NCBI GenBank assembly: GCA_013365365.1 | Contig: JABVXU010000043.1 | Coordinates: 1-64,000, forward strand | Source of the DNA: Cruorifilaria tuberocauda | Taxonomy: Eukaryota; Nematoda; Chromadorea; Rhabditida; Onchocercidae | Direction: 5' to 3' | Length of the DNA stretch: 64,000 nt | Part shown: positions 13,801 through 25,800 of the stretch, piece after piece | How the letters are laid out: every line of letters begins with the position of its first letter | How positions within the stretch are numbered: position 1 is the first letter of the stretch | The notes under the pieces: generated by a model | What the model was told of the DNA's origin: nothing | Database searches by the model: none | The model's input: the letters and a program-made list of their open reading frames with translations, nothing else | Translations under genes and position numbers: made by a program

Positions 13801-15550
13801 GTATTATTTAACAATTCTTGTTAAATCAGTAGTATTTTAACAAGAATTGTTAAGTCAGTAGTATTTTCATTTCTATTAAGTAATTAGTGAGACCAGAAAA
13901 TCTTTCTTGATAATTTGGTACATTTGTCTTTGTAATTCTTTTTGCACGTTTATTTTCTCATTCTTTACCTAATTTTTGCCATCTTACTTATTTCAATATT
14001 ATTAATTTTTTACTCATTTGTATGAACGAGCCGAGCGCTATTGGATGGATGTATTTTTTGATATGTATGAATAATTTTTGTTTCAGTCACTCAGAAGATG
14101 GACTTATTGATGATGAGCAAGAGCGAAAATCGGGAATCTATGTGAAAAGTAATGAATTGATGCAGCAGCTAATGCGAGATCCACATGAAGCTGAAGCTCT
14201 TCTTCAAGTTTTTTACTTTTTCCATATAATTAATGAGTGAAGTGATTAGTATCACATAGAAATTAAAGAATGGAATAATTAATATCACTCTGATTAAGCT
14301 TGTTCTGCCTGAAGGATTTAAATTGAAATGATTTTGAAGATGATAGAGGAGAAGAATAATTTTGCAGTTTAAAATGAAGATCATCATAATTCCTTAATAG
14401 CTGTTCTTCATGTATTAAACGAATATTTCACAATCTTCCATATTCGATTGCGCATTTGCTATCGTCTCATAATGTTTTGGATCAATTTATTCCATTTTAA
14501 ATATTCACTTTATTACAGAATGAGCGATTGTATGTACGATGTGCACGATGTCATCAGACGAGGGAATTGGCGGAAGCTCGAATGCAATATATATCGTGCA
14601 AACACTGCTACGCATATTACTGTAGCCGTCAATGTCGTGAATATGACTGGTCGAAACATCGTGAAGTGTGTTCCTTTTCAAGGATTAATACTCTGTGCAA
14701 AGAAGTTATCATCAAAGTAAGATTTAATACTTTATGTGTAAAGAATAAATTAACATTGAGGTAAATAATAATTACTTCCATAAAAAGTGGCAATTCATGA
14801 ACTGTTAGTTATTTCCATGGAGACAAACAATTTAGTAGATTTGACTATCTTATATTTAAGAAAAGAGAATCAAAAAAACGGACATGATAAATAGGTGATG
14901 TTTTTTTCAAGGTACGCAAAGATCCCCAAGCTCAGTTTTACATGTCAAAGATAGCACGTTATGGTTATTCAGCACTTGGTCGTGGTTCTGTTAATTTAAG
15001 GATAAATTCAGCTCATACTGCGCAAAGTTATGTTGCGGATGGTTGGCAAGCATTAGCAAATTTTCAGCTCAACAAATTACTTCATTATTACACCATTGCA
15101 GCATTAATTGCAGAAGAAAAAGAACCATCATTAATTACATTATGTCGTCAATATAATCCAACGTCAGTTAATCTTTCTTTTTATTTATTCTCTTGAAGCT
15201 ATTTAATTAATTATTTAAATAATTTATTTCAACAAAATGATTAGGATTCAAATTTGATGAAATTATTAAGAGAACAATTTGTAAATATAGAAATTTTTAG
15301 TCCACTTCCCCGTCAATGCGATTTATTCCATTGCAGTGATAAATTCATCCTCAGTGTCAGTATCATTGCTGACATCGAGCAGTGTCCACAGACGCCACCA
15401 CCAGAACCGGTGATGATCCGACGAACTTTCTCACCATTATCACAATATGCCCAACAGTCATCATCATCCTCTCAACAACTTGTTGAACAGGAAAGTGCAA
15501 ATTTTATACAATCTGATGAGTTTCGTTCTGCAGTGCCCACTGAAGTTTAG
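1875..15550 (+). CDS. ajm-1: Coiled-coil apical junction protein, AJM-1-like, with C-terminal MYND zinc finger
   Basis: Twenty-two exons join in frame to 4305 nt (1434 residues): 1875-1911, 2167-2473, 2637-2793, 3458-3660, 3798-4088, 4225-4332, 4518-4683, 4779-5017, 5176-5292, 5537-5956, 7821-8008, 8263-8426, 8871-9035, 10035-10171, 10408-10861, 13169-13272, 13342-13409, 13587-13686, 14087-14207, 14519-14716, 14912-15166, 15245-15550. The start is [12 protein letters not shown]. Residues about 15-115 are Ser/Thr/Arg-rich. About 115-640 is a very long Glu/Arg-rich coiled coil (many ERER and REEE runs). About 640-1180 is low-complexity, rich in Ser, Arg and Tyr. A MYND finger follows, with ligands C1190, C1193, C1209, C1212, C1217, C1221, H1229 and C1233, and then a ~200-residue tail. 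In C. elegans AJM-1 (about 1480 residues by memory) is a coiled-coil protein of epithelial apical junctions in the DLG-1 complex. Length and layout fit, but the name is inferred from architecture. The exons are seen directly; the extreme 5' end and alternative exons are uncertain. Confidence 0.75.
2757..2870 (+). repeat. 57-bp imperfect tandem duplication across an exon-intron edge
   Basis: Two copies, 2757-2813 and 2814-2870, are separated by exactly 57 bases (19 codons). Both begin 'atatttagaaagaaaacga' and end near 'tattccatgattt'. The first copy contains the end of ajm-1 exon 3 and its donor (aaa|gtatta). The second carries a stronger-looking donor, gat|gtaagt, which is not used in the chosen model because its phase does not fit exon 4. 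Confidence 0.85.
3746..3797 (+). promoter_or_regulatory. Cluster of repeated TTTTAG splice-acceptor-like sites
   Basis: Just before ajm-1 exon 5 the intron repeats 'attttag' or 'gattttag' about five times, ending at 3797. The last AG gives the in-frame exon start (R-R-E-E-E-R-R). The earlier AGs would add short extra segments, some with stops. It looks like local slippage duplication of a 3' splice site. Confidence 0.6.
5957..7820 (+). other. Large ajm-1 intron 10
   Basis: An 1.86-kb intron between the end of the coiled coil and the Ser/Arg-rich region. It begins ctag|gtatat and ends tttttag|atac. No additional conserved-looking exon was seen in it. It is AT-rich with no obvious mobile element. 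Confidence 0.6.
8885..8915 (+). repeat. 31-bp segment of ajm-1 exon 13, source copy of an exact duplication
   Basis: This segment encodes [10 protein letters not shown] within exon 13. The same 31 bases occur again at 14017-14047, where they are noncoding in the chosen gene model. Confidence 0.95.
9428..9475 (+). repeat. 24-bp tandem repeat, two copies, in ajm-1 intron 13
   Basis: Two adjacent copies beginning 'tagttgtataatatacatgt' lie at 9428-9451 and 9452-9475. Intron 13 (9036-10034) otherwise shows nothing notable. Confidence 0.9.
10862..13168 (+). other. Large ajm-1 intron 15
   Basis: A 2.3-kb intron beginning aag|gtttgc. If it were retained, the frame would end four codons later (V-C-I-V-stop at 10874-10876). 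No exon with convincing coding character was seen inside; short open frames on both strands look like noise. Confidence 0.55.
13808..13853 (+). repeat. Perfect 18-bp hairpin with 10-base loop in ajm-1 intron 18
   Basis: The left arm 13808-13825 (ttaacaattcttgttaaa) is exactly complementary to the right arm 13836-13853. The loop is 13826-13835 (tcagtagtat). The 13-base string 'tcagtagtatttt' that starts in the loop recurs at 13855-13867. Confidence 0.9.
14017..14047 (+). repeat. Exact 31-bp copy of an ajm-1 exon 13 fragment, in intron 18
   Basis: Identical to 8885-8915. It lies 39 bases before the acceptor of exon 19 (tttcag, ends 14086), in an intron that also holds a perfect hairpin. It is not needed for any splice model that keeps frame. 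Confidence 0.95.
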
Positions 15551-16635
15551 CAGATGTATGATAAAGATTAAAGCTCTATATATTTAGATGGACGGTAGGC
15601 CTCAGTGTCCTTATTCATAGGCCAAAAGGAGATTCAGCAAAAAAGTCGATCTCATCCTGTAATATTTACCTTAAACATCACGAACTTCCGAAATTCTCAC
15701 TTAAAATTCTCAATGATTCACTTCTATTCATTATTTCATTTGATTCAAATTCACATGTGTAATGTCGTTATATTTCCTTGTCCCCACTGTTCGACTGAAT
15801 GTAAGATAAAAAATTATCGCTTTACTTTGTTTATTACTTCCTTTGAAGAAGTTTTCTTCGTTGTATAATGAGAAAAATGAGTGATTCATGATGAAGTTAT
15901 TTTCGCATGAAATAATAATGCAATATTTTAAATCAAATTGATTTAAAGAAAACGTCTCAGACGAATTCAAATTAAATATTCCTGATAAGTCAATATGCAT
16001 TCAGTCATTTAATACCAGAAAAATTTGATTTTCAACCAGCAAACTAATTTATATCGTTTTTTTAATTTTTAAATCAAATTGGAAATGATCCTTAACAATT
16101 CATAAGTTCATATCCCTAAATCTTTCATTATTTCCATGAAGTAAAACATCAGTACATGAAATTTTCGGTTGGTGATAATAACTACGGTTTACTGTTGAAT
16201 TGTAGAACTTGGAGCAATCTGTTAACATATTTCAGCAACAAGCTAAGCCTCCCACCTTAGCATTATGTCCAATGAAATTCCTCCATTTTTAGTTGGTGTC
16301 GTTCCTTCTAATAGTTTACAATGAATTTTGGTGCCCCATATATAGTACTTATTTTAAAAACATCAAACAAATCCACAATTTCGCGATAACTTTATGATTA
16401 ATCTTTATGTCTCTGCCAGGTATCCAACTGAAATGAGACACAAATTTTTCCCAACAAAAACGTATACATTCTGAAATTAGATCAAATACTGCAAAAGTTG
16501 CTGAAAATTCAAGTTCTTTTTAAACAAAAGTTTCAAGACCTAATCCATAAAATTTATAAGTCATGTGATTAATTTGTTCCTGTAATAGGAATATTTTACG
16601 GAATTTTAAGAAAGGTCCCTGAAAAGTGAAAAGAA
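15551..16635. other. Convergent intergenic region between ajm-1-like and DR1 genes
   Basis: Holds the 3' ends of two convergent genes. AT-rich, with open frames that show no recognisable protein character. No terminal repeats or RNA gene were seen. Confidence 0.5.
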
Positions 16636-18495
16636 TCAAGCGGTATCATAATCTTCATCATCTTCATCTTTCGATAGTAATTCGCTTAGCGATCGCTGTA
16701 TCCCTCTATTTTCTTGCTGAAGTCGATTTAGTTCCGCTGTTTCCGCTTCCAGTTGTTCCTGACGTGCCTAAATAACTTCTTTTAATAAATTTTAATCAAT
16801 CTGTTACGACCTTTATCGAATATTAATCCACCGTAAATAAAATGGAAATAATGGAAATTGCGTAAACTGATAAAATTACTTAGAAAAACGATTTTTCATG
16901 AATCCCTAATATAATGTACTTTTCAAGACCTCCATAGGAAATATTTCGAAATTTTTACATAACATGATAAAAGCTTGTATACCTTTTCAATAAGCTTTTG
17001 CTGCATTAAATATAACTGATCTTCCGGAATGCCACACTTATCAAGTCGTGAATTTTTTCGCTTCAATTTATTTTCCGCAGCTATTTTACACTCACTAAGC
17101 ACACTATCCGCTGCTTCGACATAATCATATGGAAATGTCAAATTTATTAAAGCTGCAAAAAGTATTAATGAAATATAATTCAACAGAAATCTTATGATCA
17201 TTTCCAAAATGTCAGAGTAGGTCGTAAAGATTAATAACAAAGAAAATTAAGTCAAATACTAATGCAAATGATTTAATTTAATATGCTTCTGACAATATAA
17301 CATTTATAGAGTTATCAAAAGAAGAAGAAAATAGCGATTTAATCATGTTAAAAACAAAAATCAATTCTCTACAAAAGATATCACAATAAAAAAGCTGATT
17401 TCTAATTTATATTATAAAAGTTCGCATTAAAGATTTCCCACGAACATATTTCTACAAACTGGAGTTCTGAATAGTCTATAACTGATTACTGCTCTACAGT
17501 TTGTTTAATATTATACTAAATCCATTTCGAACAATGTAATATATTTTATGTGTTATTAACATTCAGTGGTTTTATATCTTTGTTAAATGAGCATTTTGAA
17601 TTTGATATATTTCGAGCACTTTCTTCCAGTGAGTTTCAAAATTTTTTATTTCTTATATTTCAAATTGTACAACTCACTATACATATTTACGTTGAAAATC
17701 GCGAAAAATTAATTCATTGGTGAGAGTATTTCCTAAAGCTTACTTTTTCGTATGCGCTCATTTTCATTAATGGATAAATGAAAATCTCTGGCATTTCTTT
17801 CTGATTTTTGAAACAAAATGCAGTGTCAAAAATTTTCGAAATTAATCCTTGAGGGAGGATGAAATCTATGACCTGACAAAATAATCAACGTAAAAATTAA
17901 GACATATACGAAATATTCTTTTTCTAGTTCTGTTTTTTAACGAAATATTAATCTCTGTATTAAATGATGCAATTATGGTGCAAAAAATGAATATATATTA
18001 CTTTAAAAAACTTTTCTAGATACGATTAACCTCGCACCAATTAATGCTGATGACGAAATAAGGTTCAATGCTCTCATTGCTGATTTAAGATCCGATTTTT
18101 TTTGCATTTCTTCACAAAAGACTTTTGCCCATCTTATTCGAATAACTTATAAGCTTTCAGTTTTAAATTATTTAAAATATTGTGATATGTTATACAGGCG
18201 TATTGCAACTGCAGTAACATTTGATATCGTACATTACTTCAGTTTAAAGTTAATTCCTGAAAGAAACATTAAAATATAACAAACCTTTCTGAACATGTTC
18301 GTGATAAATCGTTTTGCGCTGATCATCCGCTGAAATCCGCTGGGCCTCACGCGACACATGCCTTACAAATTCCACACAACAAGCATTCAGTAATTCACGC
18401 GATTCATTGGCCACCCTCATTTCCGGTATTACATCTTTGATTATCATATTTAGACCCTTCTGAGGTAAGCCAACTTCGTTATCTTCATCACCCAT
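16636..18495 (-). CDS. DR1: Negative cofactor 2 beta (NC2-beta / DR1)
   Basis: Three exons (18285-18495, 16983-17152, 16636-16767) join with matching phases to 513 nt, 170 residues; human DR1 has 176. The protein starts MGDEDNEVGLPQK. A histone fold follows at about residues 8-95, with the family hallmarks VANESRELLNACCVEF and the KTIYHEHV motif near the end of helix 2/loop 2. A basic stretch (KLKRKNSRLDKCGIPEDQL) corresponds to KRRKASSRLENLGIPEEEL in the human protein. The tail ends in a short acidic run (DEDDEDYD). NC2-beta pairs with NC2-alpha/DRAP1 through the histone fold, binds TBP on promoter DNA and blocks TFIIA/TFIIB entry. The human protein has a longer Gln/Ala-rich tail, which is much reduced here. 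The exons and family match are seen directly; the function is known from the family. Confidence 0.95.
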
Positions 18496-19935
18496 TGTCT
18501 GTAAAATCTGTGAAAGTTTTTCAAAAATTATTTGAAAGTGTAGACCGCCACTTCTGCACTTACATAGTTTGATAAATGAAAATTATGAAAAGGAGTCATA
18601 GAATGCGAGATATCAAGACTTTACTTCCGTACTTTTACACCCCCTACTTCATTTATAATTCTCTTACATGAAATTTCATCTTTTCTCATTCAAATCACAG
18701 CTAAAGCGTCCTGTTTAGATTATCTTTTTAAAAGACAATATGCTACTACAAAACTCACTGGCCATCTTAACAATAAATATCTGGCACAACATTATAGTAA
18801 AAACTTAGAAATACGGATTGCTTTCTTTAATATAACAGTATTTAAAAAAAATGTTATCAAAAATTAGACGAAGACACATGCAATGAATGTAATCACATCC
18901 TTCATGATGTCTACACCGAACACGATTATTCCGTAACAACATAAATAATATTGAAAAATAAAGAAATATAAATGATTTGTTTTCAATACGAAGATGAAAC
19001 ACGAATACGAACTATTGTATGGTCCGGTAAATTAAGATTAATTAATTTACTGTTTATTTACAACAACTTTCACATTCCGATTAATTTCCTTAATTAACTA
19101 AAATTTAGAAAGACAGGAAGAAAAGAACTTAGAAAGAATTGATCGTCTCTTCATTGATAATTTAAAAATAACTCCACGTACAGTAACAGTGGATGTATGG
19201 AACATGATCACACGAGATGTTTCCAAAACACATCTTTTTGATTATTAAGTATTGTTACTGTTCTTCCATATAGTTGAGAATTTCAATTTTTTTTATGAAT
19301 AATATCAGCCTTATGAACAGAAAATTCATCAACTCATTTCCGATATCCTAAATTTTGCTCGGGGCGAGAATCTCAAATAATGAAAATTTGTTCTGATCTT
19401 TCGTTTCCTCACCTAAAATTCTTAATTTCCAGATTTTCTTCTTGTACTTTTACATTATTCAGATAAAAAAACAACTTGAGATCTTATATTTTATTTTTCT
19501 CCACATTTCTTCTTTTTCTCTCTCTATAATATACCATACGATGTCAAAGTTATGGAAAGACAAATAACACGACGCAAATCCCTAGTATTAATCATTCGCT
19601 GGAGCGTAAAAGACTACAAGTTCTTCACAAGTTGTTAAACATCAAGCGCACAATAACCTATTGACCAAATATATAAAAAGAAAAAATCTGATGTGCGCTG
19701 TCAAGTTCCAATAAAGATAATTACATGTATATTGATTATTCTACTCATTCAATTACAGACAAAAATTCACAGTTGTAATGAAATCTTTATGAAAAAAATT
19801 GAAACAAACCAGTATAGATCTCTTTGCGATTTAAGATCCTGAAATCCTTGTTAGTTCCAATCGTATCTTATCAGTATCCATAAACCAGCAAATCCGTTAT
19901 TTAAAACCTATATCTTTAAATTGCACAGAAATTTA
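18496..19935. other. Intergenic region upstream of DR1
   Basis: AT-rich DNA without a supported gene. Short open frames on both strands have no protein-like composition or fitting splice sites. Confidence 0.45.
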
Positions 19936-21320
19936 TTAAGTGCGCGGTCCAAATATGTTTCCGATACTTCCAATTAGCGAACAATTTTTCTTTCTTCTTC
20001 CCCTGAGTGATTTTATACTCCATAAAACCACATCTCCTGAGGAAGATTTATATCGCTTGTATTCAAGATAATCCGAGAAATATTGAAATTGGAAGGATAA
20101 AATGGATTCCATTATACAGAACTCTAATAACAACCATCTTCGGTTCCTTTAGCAAAACAAAAGAAAAAAATTTGCTTCAATCAATGTTCAGAAAGAACAT
20201 TTCAGATAAAGACGAAACTAATCGGTTTAATCAAATGTGAATACAAATATAAAAATTTATGACGAGGTATAAAGTAAACTTGATGTAATATTAACAACAT
20301 AACAAAATTTAAGAATTTTAAAACAAATTTGCACTCACAATGGAAAACGCAAAAAAGCAAAGAACTACTTGAATTAAATAAATAGATACCAAAACGAACC
20401 GTCCTCCAAAGAATAAATTTACAGCTTCTAAAGCACAAATAAATGACATAACTGTAGTTAAAGTATTGCATATAGCACAGCACGGATAAATTTCTGATTT
20501 GTTTGACAACACTTAAGTCACAGGTCAAGTTTGAGCCGAATTCTAATACATGTGGTACGGATCTCTTTTGCTATCTTAGAACCTAAGAGTAAACATACAC
20601 CGACAAAATGCCATCAACTTCATTCATTTGATAACTTAGAAATCTTTGAAATCACGAAAAGTATAACTGAAATACAAATACTTGTGAACATGTTCATCCA
20701 ACAGTAAATGTTTCTTTGAAATTATTTCAAAAAGGACATCCACTGAATTAAAAATGTACCACAGATATTTCTTTCAAACATATGGTATAGAATTGATTTT
20801 TCTCATTACTCTCACTATATGAAACACGGAATTTGAACTAAAATATTTCGTCATGTCTCTCAATAATTTTTTATTCTCTTGACTTAACTACAAATGATTA
20901 AAGATTAAGGTAAATATAATTCAGGAACAATGTGGACTAATACATTGCTCCCTAAAAATACCTTAAAGCAGAACTAATCAAAAATAATTTCTTTCATATA
21001 TCAAAGCGAGTTCTGAAAATAGAAATGAGAAGCGAACTTTGGAATTCCAACTCAATGATTTATCATTCAATTATTTCCACATCCATTATGGATTACAGAA
21101 ACAAATTTTTTATATATAATATTGCAGATAACAACACAATGAAATACAACAATACTGTACCCAAATTTGCCACTAAGAATAGGATTAAGTAACGAGAATA
21201 AGAAATAGTAATGATGAGTTGGAAAGCCCAAAAATAATATCCTGAAAATTTCCAACAACTTATGACTAAAACTTTGACCTGAAACGAATAGAACTTTACC
21301 AACTTTACCATTGCTGCCAT
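19936..21320 (-). CDS. Possible small multi-pass membrane protein (unrecognised)
   Basis: I do not recognise a family. The best-supported exon is about 20318-20505. It follows a caaatcag acceptor, reads IYPCCAICNTLTTVMS and on through two strongly hydrophobic stretches (LEAVNLFF, then YLIQVVLCFFAFSI), and stops exactly at a consensus gtgagt donor. A downstream piece (about 19936-20085) can join in phase at a weak acceptor (tacaag) and gives a basic tail (RYKSSSGDVVLW to FGPRT-stop). An upstream hydrophobic frame at 21093-21320 starts MAAMVKLVKF and contains further membrane-like segments; a gtacag donor after VANL would fit the phase. Taken together this could be a three- or four-pass protein. 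Exon borders are guesses, and chance hydrophobic frames are common in T-rich DNA. Confidence 0.3.
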
Positions 21321-22878
21321 GCTGCCATATTAGTTCGAGGCATCAAAAAAAAATTTTTTTATGAAAAATTAAAATAATGTAGGACTTACAATTTTAGAGC
21401 TAGCAGACCATCCGATTTGAAATACAGAAGGATCAAAAACATCTCTAATACAAAACATTTAATCATCTATATTTATATCATTATTATTTCTCGAAAACAA
21501 CTACCGATATGGCTATTGTTCTCAAGTAGAATCAAATGAAAAATCTAATACTTGCTTGCTTGCAACCAATCACGAACCAATAAATTATATTAAAAACTTA
21601 CATTTCATTTCTCTAACAATTTTAAGATGCAGCACTTCCTTATATAGCGATAAAAATTGATAATGCTACTTCATCGTGGATAACTTCAATAATGTTTCCA
21701 AGTCCAGACATATTAAAGCATACTATTAAATCTTTCACGATAAATACCTGCAATAAATGCCCAAAACACATTAATGCGCAGAAACTTAACTATCCAGAAT
21801 CCTTGCAAACCAGAAATCTTATACATCTGGTAAAAATAGTATAAAGTTTCTTCGAAATAACTGAATTAAATGCATATTAAGCCTATATCAACATCTTCGC
21901 TAACGATTAATGTCCCATTATTACTTACTCAAAATCATGGAAATTTCTGCTAAAACTAAAAAATCTTTAAAACAAAGAACCTCGTCTATTTTTTTGTCAA
22001 GATTGTTACCGAACCTGATTTCCACATCATTTTCTCTAAACTTTCCCGTCAGCTTCGCTACTACTATTTAAAATGACCACCATGAAACTGTAAAAATCGA
22101 TCCTTCTAGCTTGTGCTTTCTCGGGATGCACAATTTCATTGTTGGATTAGTAGGGCCACGTTTTTGATCTTTTCAATTGTGATGATGAAGGGTCAGACCG
22201 ATCGAGATTGAAACTAGTCAAGACCGGAACTGGTGGAGTTGTTCATGTATTGGTCCGTTATAAAGATTGTGGTTGTACTGTTGCCAGAAAAGTAGAAAAT
22301 TTTCCACATTATCAGTTCCTGAACTCAAAAGATTCTCATGAAATTTGTTTAAATATTGGAAAACACAAGAGACGATTTCTTATCCTTTTCTAAAGATGAA
22401 AACTGATAATAAAGAAGCATCCTTCATATAGCACAGACAATCAATATAGTGGAGTGGTGGACGTTTTATAATGTATTCACAGCTGACGAATTATTCTGCA
22501 GTTCTGTAAGGAGCGATTTCCATAGACCTATAACTGTTCGTCTTAAAATATTTAAACTACATCAATAAAAATTCAATCGCAGAGACAAGTACAAAATTAA
22601 ATAATTCGTATATATTGCTTATAAAAATTATCTATTATGAAGTAATTATCGTACAGTTCTGTTCTAAAAAATTTCAATTGCTTTGATATGTCTGCAACTT
22701 TGGTCGCAATTAAAACTTTTTCTTATACAACTAGTGATGAGTACAAGATAATACATACATTCATCATATTAGTTTTGTGTGCAATATAAATGAACCTTTC
22801 GTTTTTTACAATCCATCTATGTCAGAATTAAAATATTCTCATTTGAAATAAGAAGCAACTTCAGTAATTCATTATTAC
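21321..22878. other. Intergenic region, with a locally less AT-rich open frame at about 22140-22292
   Basis: Mostly AT-rich and featureless. On the + strand about 22208-22292 reads KLVKTGTGGVVHVLVRYKDC and on, with more balanced base use than its surroundings. No start, acceptor or partner exon could be linked to it. Confidence 0.4.
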
Positions 22879-25800
22879 CTTCTCACAGTTCCCGTTGATT
22901 ACTTTCATCGAAATTTCCGGACAAATGCATCAACCACCTTGGCACTTAGAAACAACCGGTACAATTCTTATTCGTGCAATTTCTACCAAGTAATATTTGC
23001 ACTGTTTCCTTGTCTAGGAATTAAAATAAGTAAAGAGTTAAAAATAATTATAGATACTTTCGCATATTTTTACTGAAAATTAGTGTGGAATAAGTGAAAA
23101 ATTGAATTGGACGCACATGTGTAGTCTGAACTAGTCGGAAACTGGCATCAAAATCACTCTTCAAAATAGTATCTTTCTTCTGATCTGCAGTTATCAGCAA
23201 ACAATTTCCAAGTCACTCTTTTAATGATAGCTGAATATCGATTAACCAGGACTTAGATAGCGAAATTGCTAATGCAAAATTGGATATGAGCATATTACTT
23301 CTCGAATTTCTGAATTTCTATTAACAATATCTAGTATTACTGTTACAAATTTCTTATCTTACAAGAATTATAATTATTCCAATATTTAAATAAACCAGTT
23401 TCTGTGCATTGCTCTTTCACTGCTAACTCTGATCAGTGAGTTAAGAAGGAAAGCTGATGGATGCAATGACCAATGACAAATTGGAATGCAGTATTGAAGT
23501 TTCTTGATCTGTTAATCATCTTTAACATTGCGCTAATATGCAATTTGCAAGCAAAACCTACTAATGATATAAACACCAAATTAGCAATGAACTGAATAAT
23601 TCAGGAAAAAATATGTTAAATTCAGTACTATAGAATTCAGCAATGAATGGCTACTCATAAAATTGTTATATAAAAAGTAGGAATGGATTCATTATGGAAA
23701 GCTTGCCTAGTTGATGGCAAGGAAATTTATAAATTTTATACGATATTGTAAAATGAAAAACTTATTTTTTCTAATTTTAATTTTCATATTTACTAAGCCT
23801 TTTTGAGCAGTATCACAAAATTTTGGGACAGGTAATATTTATCGTGTTAATTAGCACATTTATCATTTGTTAATGCTAAGCCCAAAAGCTTAAGAAGAGC
23901 AAAACTGACTAATCAGTCAATGCTGGCATATAATCATATGTGAGAATGAAAATGAAATTTATAAGAACCTAATTAATCTTCATTACCTGGGGCAATTAAT
24001 GAGCAAGAGTTTTCTTGAAGGACAAATGCCAGATGCATACAGAAATTATTGGATGACATATCGATCTACGAAAACATATTGACTTCTATTACACATTTCA
24101 CCAGGACCTGCCAAAATTATCAAATGGTATCAAAAATTTAATCATCTCAGATTTTGAAAATTATATATGTATTTCCATGAACAGCATAAAAAATAGAACA
24201 TTTCGGTTGAGTAAGAAAAAACAACTTACCAACTCTGATTTGTGATAGTTTGTCCACATACTGACCACCGATACATCTCATACCCTTTTGACAATGTACT
24301 GTATCGATACAATTATCACCTAAATCCATAATCATGCTCCTCTTTCCAATTTCAAAAATAAAAATAAAGCCAAAATAGTAAAATTTATTTTTTTTAAATT
24401 AATACTTGAAAGATAATATTTTTAAAGAAAAGGATATAAATTAGCAGTTCTATCGGTATTTTGGATAATTCATCGTGCCAATATTTGTTATTTCAGTTTA
24501 ATAATAATTCACCCTTTCGAACTCCGAATTTCACAAAATAAATTCCACTAAATCAGTCGTAAAAATCTTTTAAATTGTTTTACAGAATTTTGTAGATTTC
24601 GTCAGTTTCATCGCACCTTCAACATATCTAAAACCTATTAGCGATATGTTGAACAGCAGATGATACTTATTTCTAGCAGTTAGTTTCAGCAAAGTTTACC
24701 TGCTGCTGGAATGATAGGTTGGTCAGATTTCCGGCACTGACCTTCGAAATCTTCCATATTATCGAGACGGAAGCAAAATTTTATTGGAAGTTTACAAAAT
24801 GAACCACTGCCACATATTTGATTGTTTGAACAGCTATTTCCCGGAGGTACTCGCACTACAATTATCGCAATTACTCTTGTGGATTATTCGAAAGAAAAGC
24901 TAAGTTTAACTTGTTTCATTAAGATGTAGCCGATACGCCTGGAAACGATGTACTTTAAACAGCGCACGCAAAATTATTATCGAATAGAGTATTCGATGGC
25001 ATGTAGTTAATCGATCACTAATTGATCAAGAAAGATATCAGTAATATCGTCATTTTTGCATATTTTAGAGCTAGTTGAAAGTTTAAACGGATAAACATGG
25101 AAACTGAACGGAAGTGAAGAGGAAAAAGGGAAATCAATTCACCCTGAAAAACATTTGGCAATATATTGCTTCCAGCAGTTACTATTATTTCGCGTTCATT
25201 TGATGAGTTTGCATTATTATTCTGAAAGACCAAAATTTTAACGAATTTGCAATCTACGAAATGTGAGATGGTTGCCTCTATTTGCTATTTGCCATTTAAC
25301 TTAATTATTTGTTATTTAATTTTCAACATTGATTTAATTGTAGGAAATAGATAACATTGTTATTTTAGAATCATAGAGGCTCGAGAAAAAATGACAAGCA
25401 TTAAATTCAGATTTATTTTGCTGTAAACTAAATTTTACATTCAATCCATATTCTTCTCAACTTTTATCAATTAATGAATTCTACTTCCGATTTATTCGAA
25501 GCTATCCAATCAATATAAAGATTGAAAATATAACTTTTATTAGCTTTACATTTAGCAATGTATAAATGGAAAAATGATAATATGACTAATTTTCATTCCT
25601 AATTTATTTCGTTTTCATTTCTACCTTAAGTTTAATTAATTTTCCTTCTTTGAACTTTATTTAATGAAACAACGGTTAGAAATTCAAAGGAGAGAATTAA
25701 TTGATAGGAAAAATATTTGGGAATATATTATTGAAAATGAGAATGGCCGAGAAATTAAACTGGAAAAATTATTGTAAAAATTGTACTCAGTAATTGTTTC

